A stretch of 64,000 nucleotides of DNA from Pectinophora gossypiella (GCF_024362695.1 NW_026063240.1:992001-1056000), one strand, 5' to 3'. Shown: positions 52,158-63,878, counted from the first letter of the stretch. Notes: generated from the sequence alone by a model not told the origin. Numbers and translations are program-made.

Positions 52158-53691
52158 GCCTATACGATCGTGCGGGTTAAGTTTGTTAAACTTTGAAAAA
52201 TTCTAGGCTGAATTTAAATTACCTTTAGCGGACGCAACCGGCGCCGATTGATCGTGCGGGTATTCTAGAGTGTAGAAAAAAATACTTTGAACATGTCGGT
52301 ACACGTTTGGTTTCGCCAGTCGTCCAAAACCTGCCGGAGGGATGGCTGCATTTTTTGATCGTCGTACCCGCTCAGCGTGGCTCTTAAATTGATGATGAAT
52401 GTATTTAATAGGTTTTGCACAGCAACATTCGAAATGTTGACACGCACGATCGTGTTATACCGGTTGTCGCTAACAAAAAAGATTTTGGGGTTCAATCAAA
52501 ATTTTTGCTTGATATTGCTTCAATTATGGCTTATTTTTCTTATTTTAGGGGTTCCTTTGCCAGACCAAGTATACAAGACATTCTCGGAGATGGAACCTTA
52601 TCAGAAATCGAAGATTTGGATGACGAAGATGCAGAATTTGTGCCTCAGGTGTTCGATTACTTAGAAGACAGTGATGACGAGGAATTATCAGCCGAGGACA
52701 CAGTACAAGAGCCGCTTGCCTCACCGTCACGATTGCCTCCACCATCTCCGCCACCACTTGACTCACCTGCTGGTAGTCCTACAGCTTCACGGTCACGACA
52801 AAGCCGATCTGTACGTGGCCGATCAAAATTTCCGTCGCAAAATTCATGATTTTATTTAGTTTTTTTTTTATTTTTAATTGTATACTTTTACGACCGAAAA
52901 TTCCACTTGATATTAACTCAAACTAATGAGCTGAATCATCCTCCTTAGTATTCGTTACGGTGTCACTTACAACCCGTACAAGTACATACAGGTAGCCATA
53001 CAAGTAGGTATGGGTGTTAGTGACACCGTAGCAAACGACCGTACCGAGGGGGATGATGAAGACCATGATTCTGAGTTGATATTAATGGCATTTCCTGCCG
53101 GAAAATTCATGAAATTTGTATTTTTTTTTAATTAATTTCAGTTCCATACCTTTGCGACGGAAAATTCTACTTGAGATAAACTTAGAATCATGGCCTGAAT
53201 CATCCCTCAAAGTTTTCGTTACGATGCCCCTAACACCCTGTATATTTGTGTCTTTCTCGCGTTAAAGATTGTTTTGTACGTTATCATAAAAAAATAATTA
53301 GATTGTTTACTATGTAATAACTAAATCTACATTACGTTCTTATTTTAGTAAAGAAATTTCTTGACTGATATAATCTCACTAAGTTCCTAAATATTACTAG
53401 TTAAAATATCTTTTCTTATGTTTTCTTTTGCTTGTAAGTTGAATAAATACCAAAAGTTCAGATTTTAGTTAATTTACTTGTTTTATTTCCCGATAATATA
53501 ACCAAACGTTTAAGTAAAACATAACCCTCATTTACGTGCCACTTAACTTTATTTCCTGAACCTCACGATCGTGAGGGTCTGATTGCTGAAGACCAGCATA
53601 CTCCAGATTTTTTTTATTATTTTTCCTGTGTTCAATAAGTCCTAATAATGAACTGATATAAATTTTATGAGTCGCCGCAAACTTTCGATCG
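52158..53691. mobile_element. Insertion of unknown class within the LINE (possible piggyBac-like remnant)
   Basis: About 1.5 kb separates the two LINE parts. It contains an acidic/Pro-rich frame (see 52547-52849), two diverged copies of a block of roughly 190 bp (about 52865-53060 and 53090-53250, both with GAAAATTC, ACTTGA.AT and TGAATCATCC) and several ACGATCGTG palindromes near both ends (52164, 52447, 53567). No inverted terminal repeat or target duplication could be fixed, so the limits are approximate. Confidence 0.45.
52547..52849 (+). pseudogene. Acidic/proline-rich coding fragment, possibly transposase N-terminus
   Basis: After a good splice acceptor (TTCTTATTTTAG, ending 52548) the frame encodes RPSIQDILGDGTLSEIEDLD, an acidic DYLEDSDDEELSAED run, a Pro/Ser-rich stretch and an Arg/Ser-rich end, then stops. 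Acidic N-termini of this kind occur in piggyBac-type transposases, but no DDE domain follows, so the assignment is weak. Confidence 0.35.
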
Positions 53692-55356
53692 TCCGGTTGT
53701 AAAGGGGTAGGGGCGGCCGCTGCCTGCGGTGCACCTAGTGCGAGCCTTGCCGATTCTAACAGTCTGCTGTGTGCTGCCACCCCACCTGCTGATCGATCAC
53801 TTCGCTTACAGTATTTTACTCCGTGGGAAGTACACCGCATCATAGTAACACGCATTCCACATAAAGCATCGAAAGATATTTATGATATCTCTATGGAATT
53901 GCTTAATATTATTGCTGAGCCGATATCGTATGTTCTAGCCGATTTATTTAATCATTGTATTCGCGAAGGAGTATATCCAACGCCACTAAAGATTAGCAAA
54001 ATCGCCCCCTTGTATAAAGGAAAGGGAAAGAGGGAAGACTTAGATGCGTACAGGCCTGTGTCAATTATACCAGCAGTGGCTAAAGTGCTGGAGAACGGAC
54101 TGAGTGACAGACTCACGAACTATCTGACTGCTATTGACGCACTGTCCGCGAATCAATACGCATATCGTGCAGGGAGATCAACATCCTCTTTGACACGCGA
54201 AGTACTGAGTAAGGTAATTGGCGCCCGCGACAACAGGCTACAGGTTGCAGTCATCTTCTGCGACCTGTCCAAAGCCTTCGATGTGGCCGACCACACAGTG
54301 TTCGCAATGAAATTGTCGCACTATGGTATACGACACGGAGCCCTTGGCCTTTTTACAAGCCTCTTAGCAAGTAGATCTCAGAGGGTAGTGAGTGGTGGAG
54401 GTCGAATAAAATCGGACTCCCTGCCAACAACACAAGGAGTGGCTCAGGGGTCGTCAGTGTCAAACATACTGTTTTCTTTGCTGTTTAATGATTTTCCGGG
54501 TTCGATCTCGTCCGGTGAAGCATTGATGTATGCAGATGATGTAGCCTGTATCATCTCTGCCAATAACCAGCGGGTACTGGAGGAGAAATTGAACCGAGCT
54601 GCCACGGAACTGTCCCAGTGGTTTATATGCAATGGTTTGGCACTCAATTTGAGCAAGAGTTACTTTATGCACTTCCATCTCGGGGGTAAATTACCCCCTC
54701 GCATGACAGTTCTCGTGGATGGGCTGCAATTGGAGCAGGTTGACGTGACGACCTTCCTTGGCTTCCGTATAGATCGTTGTCTTACGTGGTCTGCGCATAT
54801 TGACACTCTGTGCGAGAGACTGGGAGGAGCGTGCTTTGCGTTGCGACGACTGGCACGAATAGTGTCAAGAGAGGTGGCGCGAACCGCGTACTTCGCAACA
54901 GTTCACTCGCTACTGCAATATGGCGCTGAGCTGTGGGGGCGAGCCGCCGACTGGGAGTTCGCCTTCCGCAAGCAGAAGCGAGCTGTAAGGGCGTTAGTGC
55001 ATGTGGCGCAGGATGAGTCTGCAAGGCCTCACTTTAAGGCTCTTGGAATCCTTACCTTGCCTTCGATAGTGATATTTCAGGTAGCCGTGTTTGTCTTCTC
55101 TAATATCTCCACCTATACGAGACCGATGGACATACACAGCCGTAACCTGCGGAACGTGACTCAGCTGTTGCCTGAGCAACATAGACTAACAAAGTCGTCA
55201 AAGCTCACTAGGGTGATGGGTCCGACTGTGTACAATAAGCTCCCAGTGGATGTCACGTCGGCCCCCTCCCTCAGTTGCTTTAAATGCAGACTCAAGCGAT
55301 GGCTTATCGAGCACACATTTTACTCGTACGATGAGTTTGTTAATTTTAAAAAGTAA
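53692..55356 (+). CDS. LINE reverse transcriptase (CR1/Daphne-like)
   Basis: An open frame of about 554 codons entering without a start codon of its own. In order: LKISKIAPLYKGKGK (block 1), YRPVSIIPAVAKVLE, QYAYRAGRST, FCDLSKAFDVAD (block A), GVAQGSSVSNILFSLLFND (block B), MYADDVACI (block C), FLGFRIDRCLTWSAHI (thumb), and a C-terminal YGAELWGRAADW block. It ends in a normal TAA and is followed by an AT-rich 3' UTR with a (GAT)n tail at about 55531-55553, as expected for the clade. The RT is intact, but the endonuclease part is missing or displaced and the frame does not join cleanly to 51870-52157. Confidence 0.82.
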   Translation, partial: SGCKGVGAAAACGAPSASLADSNSLLCAATPPADRSLRLQYFTPWEVHRIIVTRIPHKASKDIYDISMELLNIIAEPISYVLADLFNHCIREGVYPTPLKISKIAPLYKGKGKREDLDAYRPVSIIPAVAKVLENGLSDRLTNYLTAIDALSANQYAYRAGRSTSSLTREVLSKVIGARDNRLQVAVIFCDLSKAFDVADHTVFAMKLSHYGIRHGALGLFTSLLASRSQRVVSGGGRIKSDSLPTTQGVAQGSSVSNILFSLLFNDFPGSISSGEALMYADDVACIISANNQRVLEEKLNRAATELSQWFICNGLALNLSKSYFMHFHLGGKLPPRMTVLVDGLQLEQVDVTTFLGFRIDRCLTWSAHIDTLCERLGGACFALRRLARIVSREVARTAYFATVHSLLQYGAELWGRAADWEFAFRKQKRAVRALVHVAQDESARPHFKALGILTLPSIVIFQVAVFVFSNISTYTRPMDIHSRNLRNVTQLLPEQHRLTKSSKLTRVMGPTVYNKLPVDVTSAPSLSCFKCRLKRWLIEHTFYSYDEFVNFKK

Positions 55357-55530
55357 TATTTAATGTATTCATGACACAACAATAAATGTAAATATAATAA
55401 TTGTATTTAAGTAGTTCTTTTTTTTTTAATGTTTCTTTAAAATGGTTTGAACTATGTAACAATAGGTATAAGTTACCTAATTACTAAGAATTTTTTATTT
55501 TTTATATTGACGTGTAATATTTTTACCAAT

Positions 55531-55553
55531 AAATGATGATGATGATGATGATG
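55531..55553 (+). repeat. (GAT)n tail of the LINE
   Basis: Seven or so GAT units that probably end the LINE insertion. Confidence 0.7.
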
Positions 55554-55802
55554 AATACAAGAAAATTTACATATAATTTATCGTTAGATAAAGCATAGGC
55601 GAGCTTATCCCTAATTGGGATTTCTTCCAGCTAACCTTGGACAGCCTGAAAGAAACTCAGTGGGCCGGTATTATTTATCACGCAATAAATGAGTTAATAT
55701 CTATGAATAGCAAGTAAACTAAATGTATACTTATTACTAATATTACTAAATACGTATATAGACTACTTATTGATAATTACATAAATAAGTATTATGTACT
55801 AA
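55554..55802. other. Spacer with LINE-like non-coding fragment
   Basis: No coding signal of its own. The stretch GGCGAGCTTATCCCTAATTG then GATTTCTTCCAGCTAACC looks like a piece of a repeated lepidopteran LINE, but I cannot assign it to a family firmly. Confidence 0.3.
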
Positions 55803-57056
55803 CTAGCTGGTACCCGCGACTTCGTCTGCGTACTTTTAATTTGAATATTAAGGATTATATAAAAGGAACGGTATAGCATGTGATTAAAAGAGAGTAAGTA
55901 GGTATATTTAAAAAAAATAAAAAATATCTGTTTACAGTCGTTATAAAGTACCTATGTATTCCATTGAGTGGCAGAAATTACCTAGGAATATTTATCGGTC
56001 CCTTATGTCCAAGACACTTACAGGGGTCAGCGTCACGTTGTGTACAAAAATATTTTAAAATGACCTAATTTAAAACTTTTTTGTACACAACGTTTGCTAT
56101 TTTGTTATTATTTGTTAAAATGTAGAAATTGTTTGGACTCGACACTCGCGAGCAGGCCACGTATACACCACGTGCGCTCCCCCACCCACCACAAGACAGC
56201 GCCGTTGACTGCCGCCACACTTCGGCGAATGTGCGCGACGACGAACGACGACCGACGGCAGTGGCGGCGATGCAGAGTATTCGTTAAAAGGAACTTTATC
56301 TACAAAAGCCAAATTTTTTTAACTTGATACACCCAAAACTACTAAATATCATGTTCCTAGGTTCAGTGGTTAATATTTTGTATACAAAAAGTTTGGCTTC
56401 GTAGTTCCCGTTCCGAATCCGTTCCGTTCCGTTCGAATTTCGGAAAATCCGTTTGTTGAAAAACTCTGCACATCCTAAGAGACCTACGTACCAAGTTTCA
56501 TGGTTTTATCTTCAAAAATGACGAATACCCATACAAACATTCAACCCGTATTTCACCCCCATACTGGTAAAAATTTCAAAATGCTTGAACAAACGATTTT
56601 TTGTTTGTTATTTAGTGCCTAAACACAAAATTTAATATTTTTATCTTGAAAAATGACGAACCTCATAAAAAATTTCAACACCTATTTCATCCCCTCAAAG
56701 ATCGAATTTTCAAAAACGCTTTAACAAATTGTTTTTTTATTTCTTATCAAGTTCCTAAATATAAAGTTTCGTGGTTTTATCCCCAAAAATGACGAACTCC
56801 CATACAAACTTTCAACCCTCATTTCACCCCCTCACTGGTCGAAATTTCAGCAACGCTAGAACAAATGTTTAATTATTTTTTTATCAAGTGCTTAAATATA
56901 AAGTTTCATGGATTTATATTTTAAAATTAAAATATCCCATACAAACTTTCAACCCCTATTTCAATCTCTTCGTCCCTTCTTTTCGCAATAAAAGGTATCC
57001 TATTTTCTTTCTCAGGGTCTAAAGATTGTCTGTGCCAAATTTAATCAAAATCGGTT

Positions 57057-57298
57057 TGTACGGCCCATGCCGCACTATAAGTGGAGGTGTCTCCTGTCGT
57101 GGCGCGGTGCTGGCGGTGATGAAAACTTAAACTCCTTGATTTATTTCACTATTTATTGGGGTTTTCTTAGTTTTATATAATTGTTGCAAAAATATGCGTG
57201 TCTCGTGACGCTCCGGTAGGGCAGTATTGCCATACAAAAAAAACTTATGTTACGACTTACATATAGTATTGTCGATTAATATTTTAATGTTTCCAACA
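57057..57298 (-). repeat. BEL-2 3' LTR
   Basis: 242 bp, TGTTGGAAACATT...GGGCCGTACA in minus reading. It differs from the 5' LTR by two substitutions and a one-base A-run difference. It is flanked outside by CGGTT (57052-57056). Confidence 0.93.
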
Positions 57299-57855
57299 TA
57301 TTGGGGGCCGCGAACAAAACAGAAAATTGTGGCCACCGGTAATAATAACTGAAGTTACATACATTTTAAATGCAGAAAATTAAGTGACAATTTAGCCATA
57401 AGACAATAGCTGCTTATAATCATAAACTATTTATTAAGATTATATAACATTAGCTGTTTATATCCTCATAGCCATAAAAGGTAACCACTAACATTTCAAA
57501 AGATATCCATATTAGTTAACATAACACTGTGAGTGCTAAATAAATTTTGGTTAAAGAAAAATAACTCTTAGTTACTTATACAGATAAACAATTTTACATT
57601 TAAAAATAAGAATTTAGGTACCTACTACATGAAGTGAAAGCACCTACACAAAGTACCTTTTTATGAATGACCAACTTATGAATACATCAATAAGTAAGTA
57701 TGAGGTAAGTATTTTAAAGTTTTATGCAACTTATAAACTTAATATTATTTTAAAATTATGCACTTATAGCTAGTTTTGTTCTTGGCATCACAAATTAGGT
57801 TAATTATAACACTAACTGCACATCCTAAGATGGCCTACGAACTATGTGAAACTTA
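57299..57855 (-). other. BEL-2 3' untranslated region
   Basis: 557 non-coding bases between the pol stop codon and the 3' LTR. The bases next to the LTR read GCGGCCCCCAATA on the minus strand in the polypurine-tract position, although they are not purine-rich. No gene is seen. Confidence 0.6.
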
Positions 57856-60800
57856 TCACTTGTCGTTTATAGGAAATAAACAAACTTTTGTAATAGACCT
57901 TACATGTTTATGCTTATTTGAAGTCATCACTTCAAACGCTCTTACTTCTTTATCGTCTTTACCTGGAAAGACTTTAGTTATGCGACCCATAGGCCATGTG
58001 AGGGGAGGTGTACCGTCATCACGCAGCAAAACTAAATCGCCAACTTTTATATTCCGGCACTCGTCACGCCATTTAGGTCGGTTTTGTAAATTATTTAAGT
58101 AATATTTACTCCACGTGCTCCAGAATGATTGGACTATTTTATTAGTGACATTCCATAATCTTATCCTTGAAATAGGAACATTAGCTAGGTCACGTTCAGG
58201 ATACGAAACGAGCGCCCTGCCAGTTAAGAAATGACCAGGCGTGAGGTATGAAAAATCGTCACTATTACTTGATAGAGGTACCAGAGGTCTGGAATTTAAT
58301 ATCGCCTCTATCTGCGCGAGAACAGTACACATCTCCTCATAGGTAAGTACAACGTTTTGAACGGTACGTTTTAAGTGATGCTTAGTACTTTTTACAGCCG
58401 CCTCCCAGAGCCCCCCGAACACAGGCGAATAGCTCGGTATAAAATGAAAGCGAACATTGTTTTGAATAGCATAATTATTGACCTGTGCCTGGTGGCTCTG
58501 AGAGTTGACTAAGCTATATAAGTCAGTTAATTGGTTCCTTGCCCCCTTGAAATTACTTGCGTTATCACAGTAAACGTCATGGGGGAGACCCCTCCGCGAA
58601 ACAAAACGTTTGAAGCAGGCAAGAAATGATGCGGTTGTCATGTCTGACACGACTTCTAAATGAACCGCTTTCGTTGTGAAACAAACAAATAGGCAAAAAT
58701 AACCTTTTGATATCACAGGTCGTCTTATCCTGGATTGTTTAATGTTGAACGGTCCGGCATAGTCTATGCCAACCCGATCAAATGGAAGAGCCTGGGTAAC
58801 CCTATCAGACGGCAAGGAACCCATCATCTGCTTTGAAGCCTCAGCTTTCAATCTGAAACATACATTACATTTGTAAACAATCTTTTTAACATGTCTTAAA
58901 CCATTTATTAACCAATATCTCTCATTAAGTACTGATAGTAAAAGCTTAGGGCCTGCGTGCAGTAACCGTAAGTGCTCACCATGAATGATCATATCAGTTA
59001 TACGCGATTGTTTAGGCAGAATAACGGGATGCCTTTGTGCATAGGGAAGAGCAGAATTGTGGAGTCGCCCACCAACTCTGACCATGCCATTTTCATCCAG
59101 AAAGGGATGTAACATTTTTAATGAATTATCATTTAATTTTGTATTATTTTTTAATGAATTTATTTCCTTAGAAAAATATTTATTTTGTTCATGTTTTATA
59201 ATTAATAACAATGAATTTTTTATTTCGCTGCTTGTTAAGAAGTTATTTTTAATTCTTTTATTGTTATCTTTTGTTTTACAATTTTTATAGAAACGCCAAA
59301 CATATGCGAATATTCTAGTTATTTTTTGAATATTTGAATATTTATCAAATATGTCAGGAGAGCCTAGTGCTGCCGAGAGAGCGATGGAGCTGGAAACTGT
59401 AGTTTCAACTTTTGAAGATGACACTTTCATTTCAGGTAAAGTATTAACAGGTAAGTCAATATTTTCATCAAACCTATACTCATGATTTCGCAGGAATGTA
59501 GGGCCGCGCCACCACAAGGTGTTGCCCGCGAGCTCCTGGGGAGTCACGCCGCGCGTGATGCAGTCCGCAGGGTTGTCATGAGTAGGGACGTAGTGCCAAG
59601 TCCACCCGGCCGTTAACTGTGCTACAACTTGGACTCTGTTTGCCACATAAGCGTTAAGCTGCGTTATCTGTGTGCCAATCCACGCTAGGACTATTTTTGA
59701 GTCAGTAAACAAGTAAGTATTATCCACTGTTATTTTTGTGCTAATAGCTTTATGTACTTTTACCATTAACTTGGCCAGCAGTAGTACAGCATTCAGTTCC
59801 AGTCGGGGCACAGTTAGTGGCTTGTTAAGCGGGTTAACACGGGACTTGGAGCAAAGTAAGTATAAGCGTGCATTACCTTCATGTATCACTCTCAAATAAA
59901 TGCAGCAGCCGTAAGCCGTCGTGCTGGAAGCATCAGCAAACCCAATGAGCTGTGTTGACGATGCATGTGAAGTATTTATATTTCTTTGCAATGTAATAGG
60001 TGCCATGCTATCTAAGCTTTTAACAAACAACAACCATTTTTCCCTCAGATCACCTGTCAAGGGAGAATCCCAACTGATATTCGCAGCCCACAGTGTCTGT
60101 ATGAAGCTCTTTGCAGTTATTATTATTGGGGCTACAAACCCAGGGGGATCATAAAACTTTGATATGAAACTGAGAACTTCCCGTTTAGTTACAGGCCTGT
60201 CACCGAACTTTGTGGGACAGGTTATGATAAAGCAGTCATCTTTTACATTATAGTTAATGCCCAATGTTTTTAAATTGAAATTATCTTTTTCAAAGTCAAT
60301 ATTATCAAATTGTTGCTCATTTTCTGGGATATTTTGCAGAATTTGAGGAACATTGGACGCCCATTTATGTGTGTGAAAGCTACCCCTTTCTAACAATTGT
60401 GTTACTTGATTTTTAGCTTCTATTGTAGTATTCAGATCAAAGTTTGCATACAATATGTCATCAACATATGTACAATTTTTTAAAATATATGAAGCAAGAG
60501 GTAGCTCCCCCTCATGCATATCTGCGAGCTCATACAGGCACCGCGTCGCGAGGAAGCTGGAGCTTTTGAGACCGTAGGTGACGGTGGTCAGCTGAATGCA
60601 TTTGATCTCCTGGTTGGGATCCTCTCTCCACAGGATGTTCTGTAATGAGGCATGAGTAGGATTTAAAGCAATGCACCGAAACATTTTCTTTATATCCGTG
60701 GTAAACATGTGAGTACCAAGTCGAAATAATAAAAGTATTTCGAATAAATCGTTCTGGACAACAGAGCCATTGAGCAATATGTCATTTAATGACACCTTTT

Positions 60801-63057
60801 TATTGGTCAACATAGACCCATCGAAAACAACCCTTAATTTTGTTGATTTACTTTTTTCATTAATGACCCCATGATGAGGTAAAAAGTAAATAGGATCATT
60901 TTTAAAATCGTATTGCCCAATGTCTATATACTGTCCATGTCCTAGCTCAATGATTTCATCTATGAAATGCTTATATTGTTGAAACAATTCTTTGTTTTTA
61001 TGAAGTTTTTTTTCTAAGTTGACAAACCGATTCAGGGCAAGATTGAAAGAATCGCCTAAATGGTCATTGACTTGCTCTAGAGGCACCTTAATTGGCAAAT
61101 CTACTTGAAATTGCTTATTATTTAACTGTACTGAGCCTTTGAAGTTATCTTCACAAAGCTCTGCTTCAGTTGAAGCCTCATTAAATATTTTAGGCACATC
61201 CTCAGTTTGCCAAAACTGCTTCATTGTTTTGCTGATGCTTTCGTCACAAGAAGTGCATAAGAGTGATACTTTTTCTTGCGAATGAGAATGACTTACTTGA
61301 GTATTAGTTATGGTACCTCCTAATATATGGCCAAATTGCGTGCTGATGATGCACGGAGCTGGGGAAGCAGCGGCGCCGCTGTCCACATTCTGCAGCTCTT
61401 GATTAGGCAGGAGGATCTGGAAAAATACGTCACATCCCATTAGCATATCTATGTCGCTAGGATTATTGTAGCTCTCGTCTGCCAACCTAATACCAGGGGG
61501 CAGAGTAATCTTCTTGAACTGTTGTTGTGGTAATTTACATGTAATTTTATCGACCACACTGCAGTTTACAGCTATCCTGAATTGCGAAGTGAGAGAATGG
61601 ACTTCGAGGGAAATGCTGTATTTTACTTTGTTGTTGACATTTGTTATTCCAACAATGTCAATGTTGCTCTCTTTTGGCTCGAGACCCAGCTCCTGTACTA
61701 CCTGAGAAGTAACAAAAGAAACCTGCGACCCTGTATCTAGCAGCGCCTTGATATGTAGTTCAGTCCCGTCACTGCGCATCAGTTTTACCTGTGCTGTGGG
61801 AAGTAAGGTTTGATTAAGGTTATTTTTAGCTATCAAGACAACAGGGGAAGCCTGTTCCGGCACGTTGGCGTTCGTGTAACTTTCATCATGTAATAGAGTA
61901 CTGTGAGCCTTTTTGCAGGTATTACACCTGAAGAAAAATCTACACCGGCCTTGGTGTGCATTCAAACACACTTTACATAATTTATTTTTATTAACAAATG
62001 CTGTTCTTTCTTTTACAGGTATCAATTTAAATTTCGGACATGCAAACAGCTTATGGGAACCATTTCCAGTATACTTACAGAATGGGCATGGAGGAGGTTG
62101 CGCAGCACATGGTGAGACACTCAGCGGCTTTGGAGCGGGTGCCCTTGCAGAGCAGCCCGGCGACGGCGACTGTTGTTGAGCTCCGTCTACAGTTTCCAGT
62201 GCCATGGCTCTCTTTTCCATGTATTCTAGGAATTCTATCAACGTAGGCTGTTTTTTCACGTCCCTCTCCATCTGAAAGGCCTTTGCTGTAAAGGTATCTA
62301 TCTTACGCAAAAGAATGCACAACAATATAGGATCCCAACTGCTTACATTCGAATTTAGATTTTTTAATGCAGCTATATGTTGTTTTATTTGAGAAACAAA
62401 GTCCCTTATATTAGTCGCAGAAGACTTTATGTTAGGCAGGTCAATTAATTGCGTAATATGATCATTCATGATGAGCGTATTGTTCTCGTACCTATCGGTA
62501 AGTATTGACAAAGCCTCAGAGTAACTTTCTCCTGATAAGGGTAAGTTCTTAATGAGATCTAATGGTTCGTTTTTAAGAAAATTTCTTAAATAATACAATC
62601 GTTGGACGTTGTCCAAGTTGGGGTTATTATGGATCACTGATTTGAAAATGTTTATGAACGGCGTATACTCACAATATTTCCCTGTAAAGGTACATATTTG
62701 CACGTTAGGCAGTTTAATTTGGGCCAGAGGTAGTGTAGCTTCTTTGTTAGTCTTGAGTTGGTCATTTTCTTTGTCGAAAGCCGCAATGGCGTCGTTCAAT
62801 CTAGCCAATATCTCGACGTACTTATCTTCTTGCTCGCCGACATCTTCCGCGCTCTCGGGGCCTTGCGGTTTTGTAGTTAATATTTTCATGTTGTAGCCCT
62901 CGTAATCCTTGAACGCAGAAATAAGTCGCTCCCTTTTGGCTAGAAGGATCGATTTCGTAGCCTTATCAAAGGCATCAGACTTCACAAAATTATATAATCT
63001 CGTTATAGACGCTTTCACATAACCTCTGGCACTCACTAAGGTGGCATAATCTGCCAT
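57856..63057 (-). CDS. gag-pol: BEL-2 Gag-Pol polyprotein
   Basis: 1733 residues from an ATG at 63057, without stops. Gag occupies about residues 1-390 and ends in Cys/His clusters (CPFCKYTGNGSHKLFACPKF, CKVCLNAH, CNTCKKAHSTLLH). The aspartic protease has IKALLDTGSQVSFVTSQ (about 440). The RT has TDIKKMFR (block A) and YVDDIL (about 863). RNase H has GFADASST and FTDSKIVLAW (about 1117). The integrase has HAGPKLLLSVLNERYW...CNVCF (zinc module), VGIDYAGPF (about 1430), YCDNASNF (about 1495) and FGGLWEAAVKSTKHH (about 1548), giving the D, D and E. All catalytic residues are present, so the protein looks functional. The product would form particles, reverse-transcribe its RNA and integrate the DNA. 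Confidence 0.97.
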   Translation of the reverse strand: MADYATLVSARGYVKASITRLYNFVKSDAFDKATKSILLAKRERLISAFKDYEGYNMKILTTKPQGPESAEDVGEQEDKYVEILARLNDAIAAFDKENDQLKTNKEATLPLAQIKLPNVQICTFTGKYCEYTPFINIFKSVIHNNPNLDNVQRLYYLRNFLKNEPLDLIKNLPLSGESYSEALSILTDRYENNTLIMNDHITQLIDLPNIKSSATNIRDFVSQIKQHIAALKNLNSNVSSWDPILLCILLRKIDTFTAKAFQMERDVKKQPTLIEFLEYMEKRAMALETVDGAQQQSPSPGCSARAPAPKPLSVSPCAAQPPPCPFCKYTGNGSHKLFACPKFKLIPVKERTAFVNKNKLCKVCLNAHQGRCRFFFRCNTCKKAHSTLLHDESYTNANVPEQASPVVLIAKNNLNQTLLPTAQVKLMRSDGTELHIKALLDTGSQVSFVTSQVVQELGLEPKESNIDIVGITNVNNKVKYSISLEVHSLTSQFRIAVNCSVVDKITCKLPQQQFKKITLPPGIRLADESYNNPSDIDMLMGCDVFFQILLPNQELQNVDSGAAASPAPCIISTQFGHILGGTITNTQVSHSHSQEKVSLLCTSCDESISKTMKQFWQTEDVPKIFNEASTEAELCEDNFKGSVQLNNKQFQVDLPIKVPLEQVNDHLGDSFNLALNRFVNLEKKLHKNKELFQQYKHFIDEIIELGHGQYIDIGQYDFKNDPIYFLPHHGVINEKSKSTKLRVVFDGSMLTNKKVSLNDILLNGSVVQNDLFEILLLFRLGTHMFTTDIKKMFRCIALNPTHASLQNILWREDPNQEIKCIQLTTVTYGLKSSSFLATRCLYELADMHEGELPLASYILKNCTYVDDILYANFDLNTTIEAKNQVTQLLERGSFHTHKWASNVPQILQNIPENEQQFDNIDFEKDNFNLKTLGINYNVKDDCFIITCPTKFGDRPVTKREVLSFISKFYDPPGFVAPIIITAKSFIQTLWAANISWDSPLTGDLREKWLLFVKSLDSMAPITLQRNINTSHASSTQLIGFADASSTTAYGCCIYLRVIHEGNARLYLLCSKSRVNPLNKPLTVPRLELNAVLLLAKLMVKVHKAISTKITVDNTYLFTDSKIVLAWIGTQITQLNAYVANRVQVVAQLTAGWTWHYVPTHDNPADCITRGVTPQELAGNTLWWRGPTFLRNHEYRFDENIDLPVNTLPEMKVSSSKVETTVSSSIALSAALGSPDIFDKYSNIQKITRIFAYVWRFYKNCKTKDNNKRIKNNFLTSSEIKNSLLLIIKHEQNKYFSKEINSLKNNTKLNDNSLKMLHPFLDENGMVRVGGRLHNSALPYAQRHPVILPKQSRITDMIIHGEHLRLLHAGPKLLLSVLNERYWLINGLRHVKKIVYKCNVCFRLKAEASKQMMGSLPSDRVTQALPFDRVGIDYAGPFNIKQSRIRRPVISKGYFCLFVCFTTKAVHLEVVSDMTTASFLACFKRFVSRRGLPHDVYCDNASNFKGARNQLTDLYSLVNSQSHQAQVNNYAIQNNVRFHFIPSYSPVFGGLWEAAVKSTKHHLKRTVQNVVLTYEEMCTVLAQIEAILNSRPLVPLSSNSDDFSYLTPGHFLTGRALVSYPERDLANVPISRIRLWNVTNKIVQSFWSTWSKYYLNNLQNRPKWRDECRNIKVGDLVLLRDDGTPPLTWPMGRITKVFPGKDDKEVRAFEVMTSNKHKHVRSITKVCLFPINDK

Positions 63058-63637
63058 TTTTTAAGTTTTTTTTTTTTTTAATGTTGCTTGCACAAATAAA
63101 TTATATTGACTTGATTGACGTGATTGAAGGAAGTTTGATAAGCACTCAGAAAAATATGGCGGATACAATTTTGAAAATGTTACCACACAAAAATTAAATT
63201 TTATCCTGTTGACCTTGATATTGATAGCAGTTGAACACGACGAAACACGTAGAAAAAAATATAATGGCGGATGCAATGCAAAATAATGACTAACCTTTAG
63301 GTATATGTTGTAATTAACGACTCAAAAAGGCAGTATGCATGCACTAAATTCCTTGAAGTAACTTTTGTCTTGTTGTAATTACGATGTTTCAGAGTGTTTC
63401 AGTGTTGAATATTGCCGATGACGCTGCCGGAACACTAACGATGACACGTTGTAACTTTTTTGAAGGGTTAAATTTTCACACAGGAACGATGCGAATGTTA
63501 CAGGGATGCTTGTTGCTGCAATGTCGTAGTCGCAGGATCGCTGTAATTTGATGCACTCACGTAAAATCTTGCGCTCCTTTTGTCCTTTCCCACGCACCGA
63601 CGTATCACTGATAAATTTTTTCTTCTCGAAGGACCAA
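63058..63637 (-). other. BEL-2 5' leader with primer-binding site
   Basis: 580 non-coding bases between the 5' LTR and the ATG. On the minus strand the bases directly after the LTR (63637 downward) read TTGGTCCTTCGAGAAG, the expected position and TGG start of a tRNA primer-binding site. I did not identify the tRNA. Confidence 0.6.
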
Positions 63638-63878
63638 TGTACGGCCCATGCCGCACTATAAGTGGAGGTGTCTCCTGTCGTGGCGTGGTGCTGGCGGTGA
63701 TGAAAACTTAAACTCCTTGATTTATTTCACTATTTATTGGGGTTTTCTTAGTTTTATATAATTGTTGCAAAAATATGCGTGTCTCGTGACGCTCCGGTAG
63801 GGCAGTATTGCCACACAAAAAAACTTATGTTACGACTTACATATAGTATTGTCGATTAATATTTTAATGTTTCCAACA
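63638..63878 (-). repeat. BEL-2 5' LTR
   Basis: 241 bp copy of the LTR, followed outside by the second CGGTT duplication (63879-63883). Confidence 0.93.

Larger units (their letters stand above)
57057..63878 (-). mobile_element. Full-length BEL/Pao retrotransposon 2
   Basis: 6.8 kb with two near-identical LTRs, CGGTT target duplications (57052-57056 and 63879-63883) and one uninterrupted polyprotein ORF. It is inserted in Helitron segment C. It is the most intact element in the window and a likely recent arrival. Confidence 0.95.
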
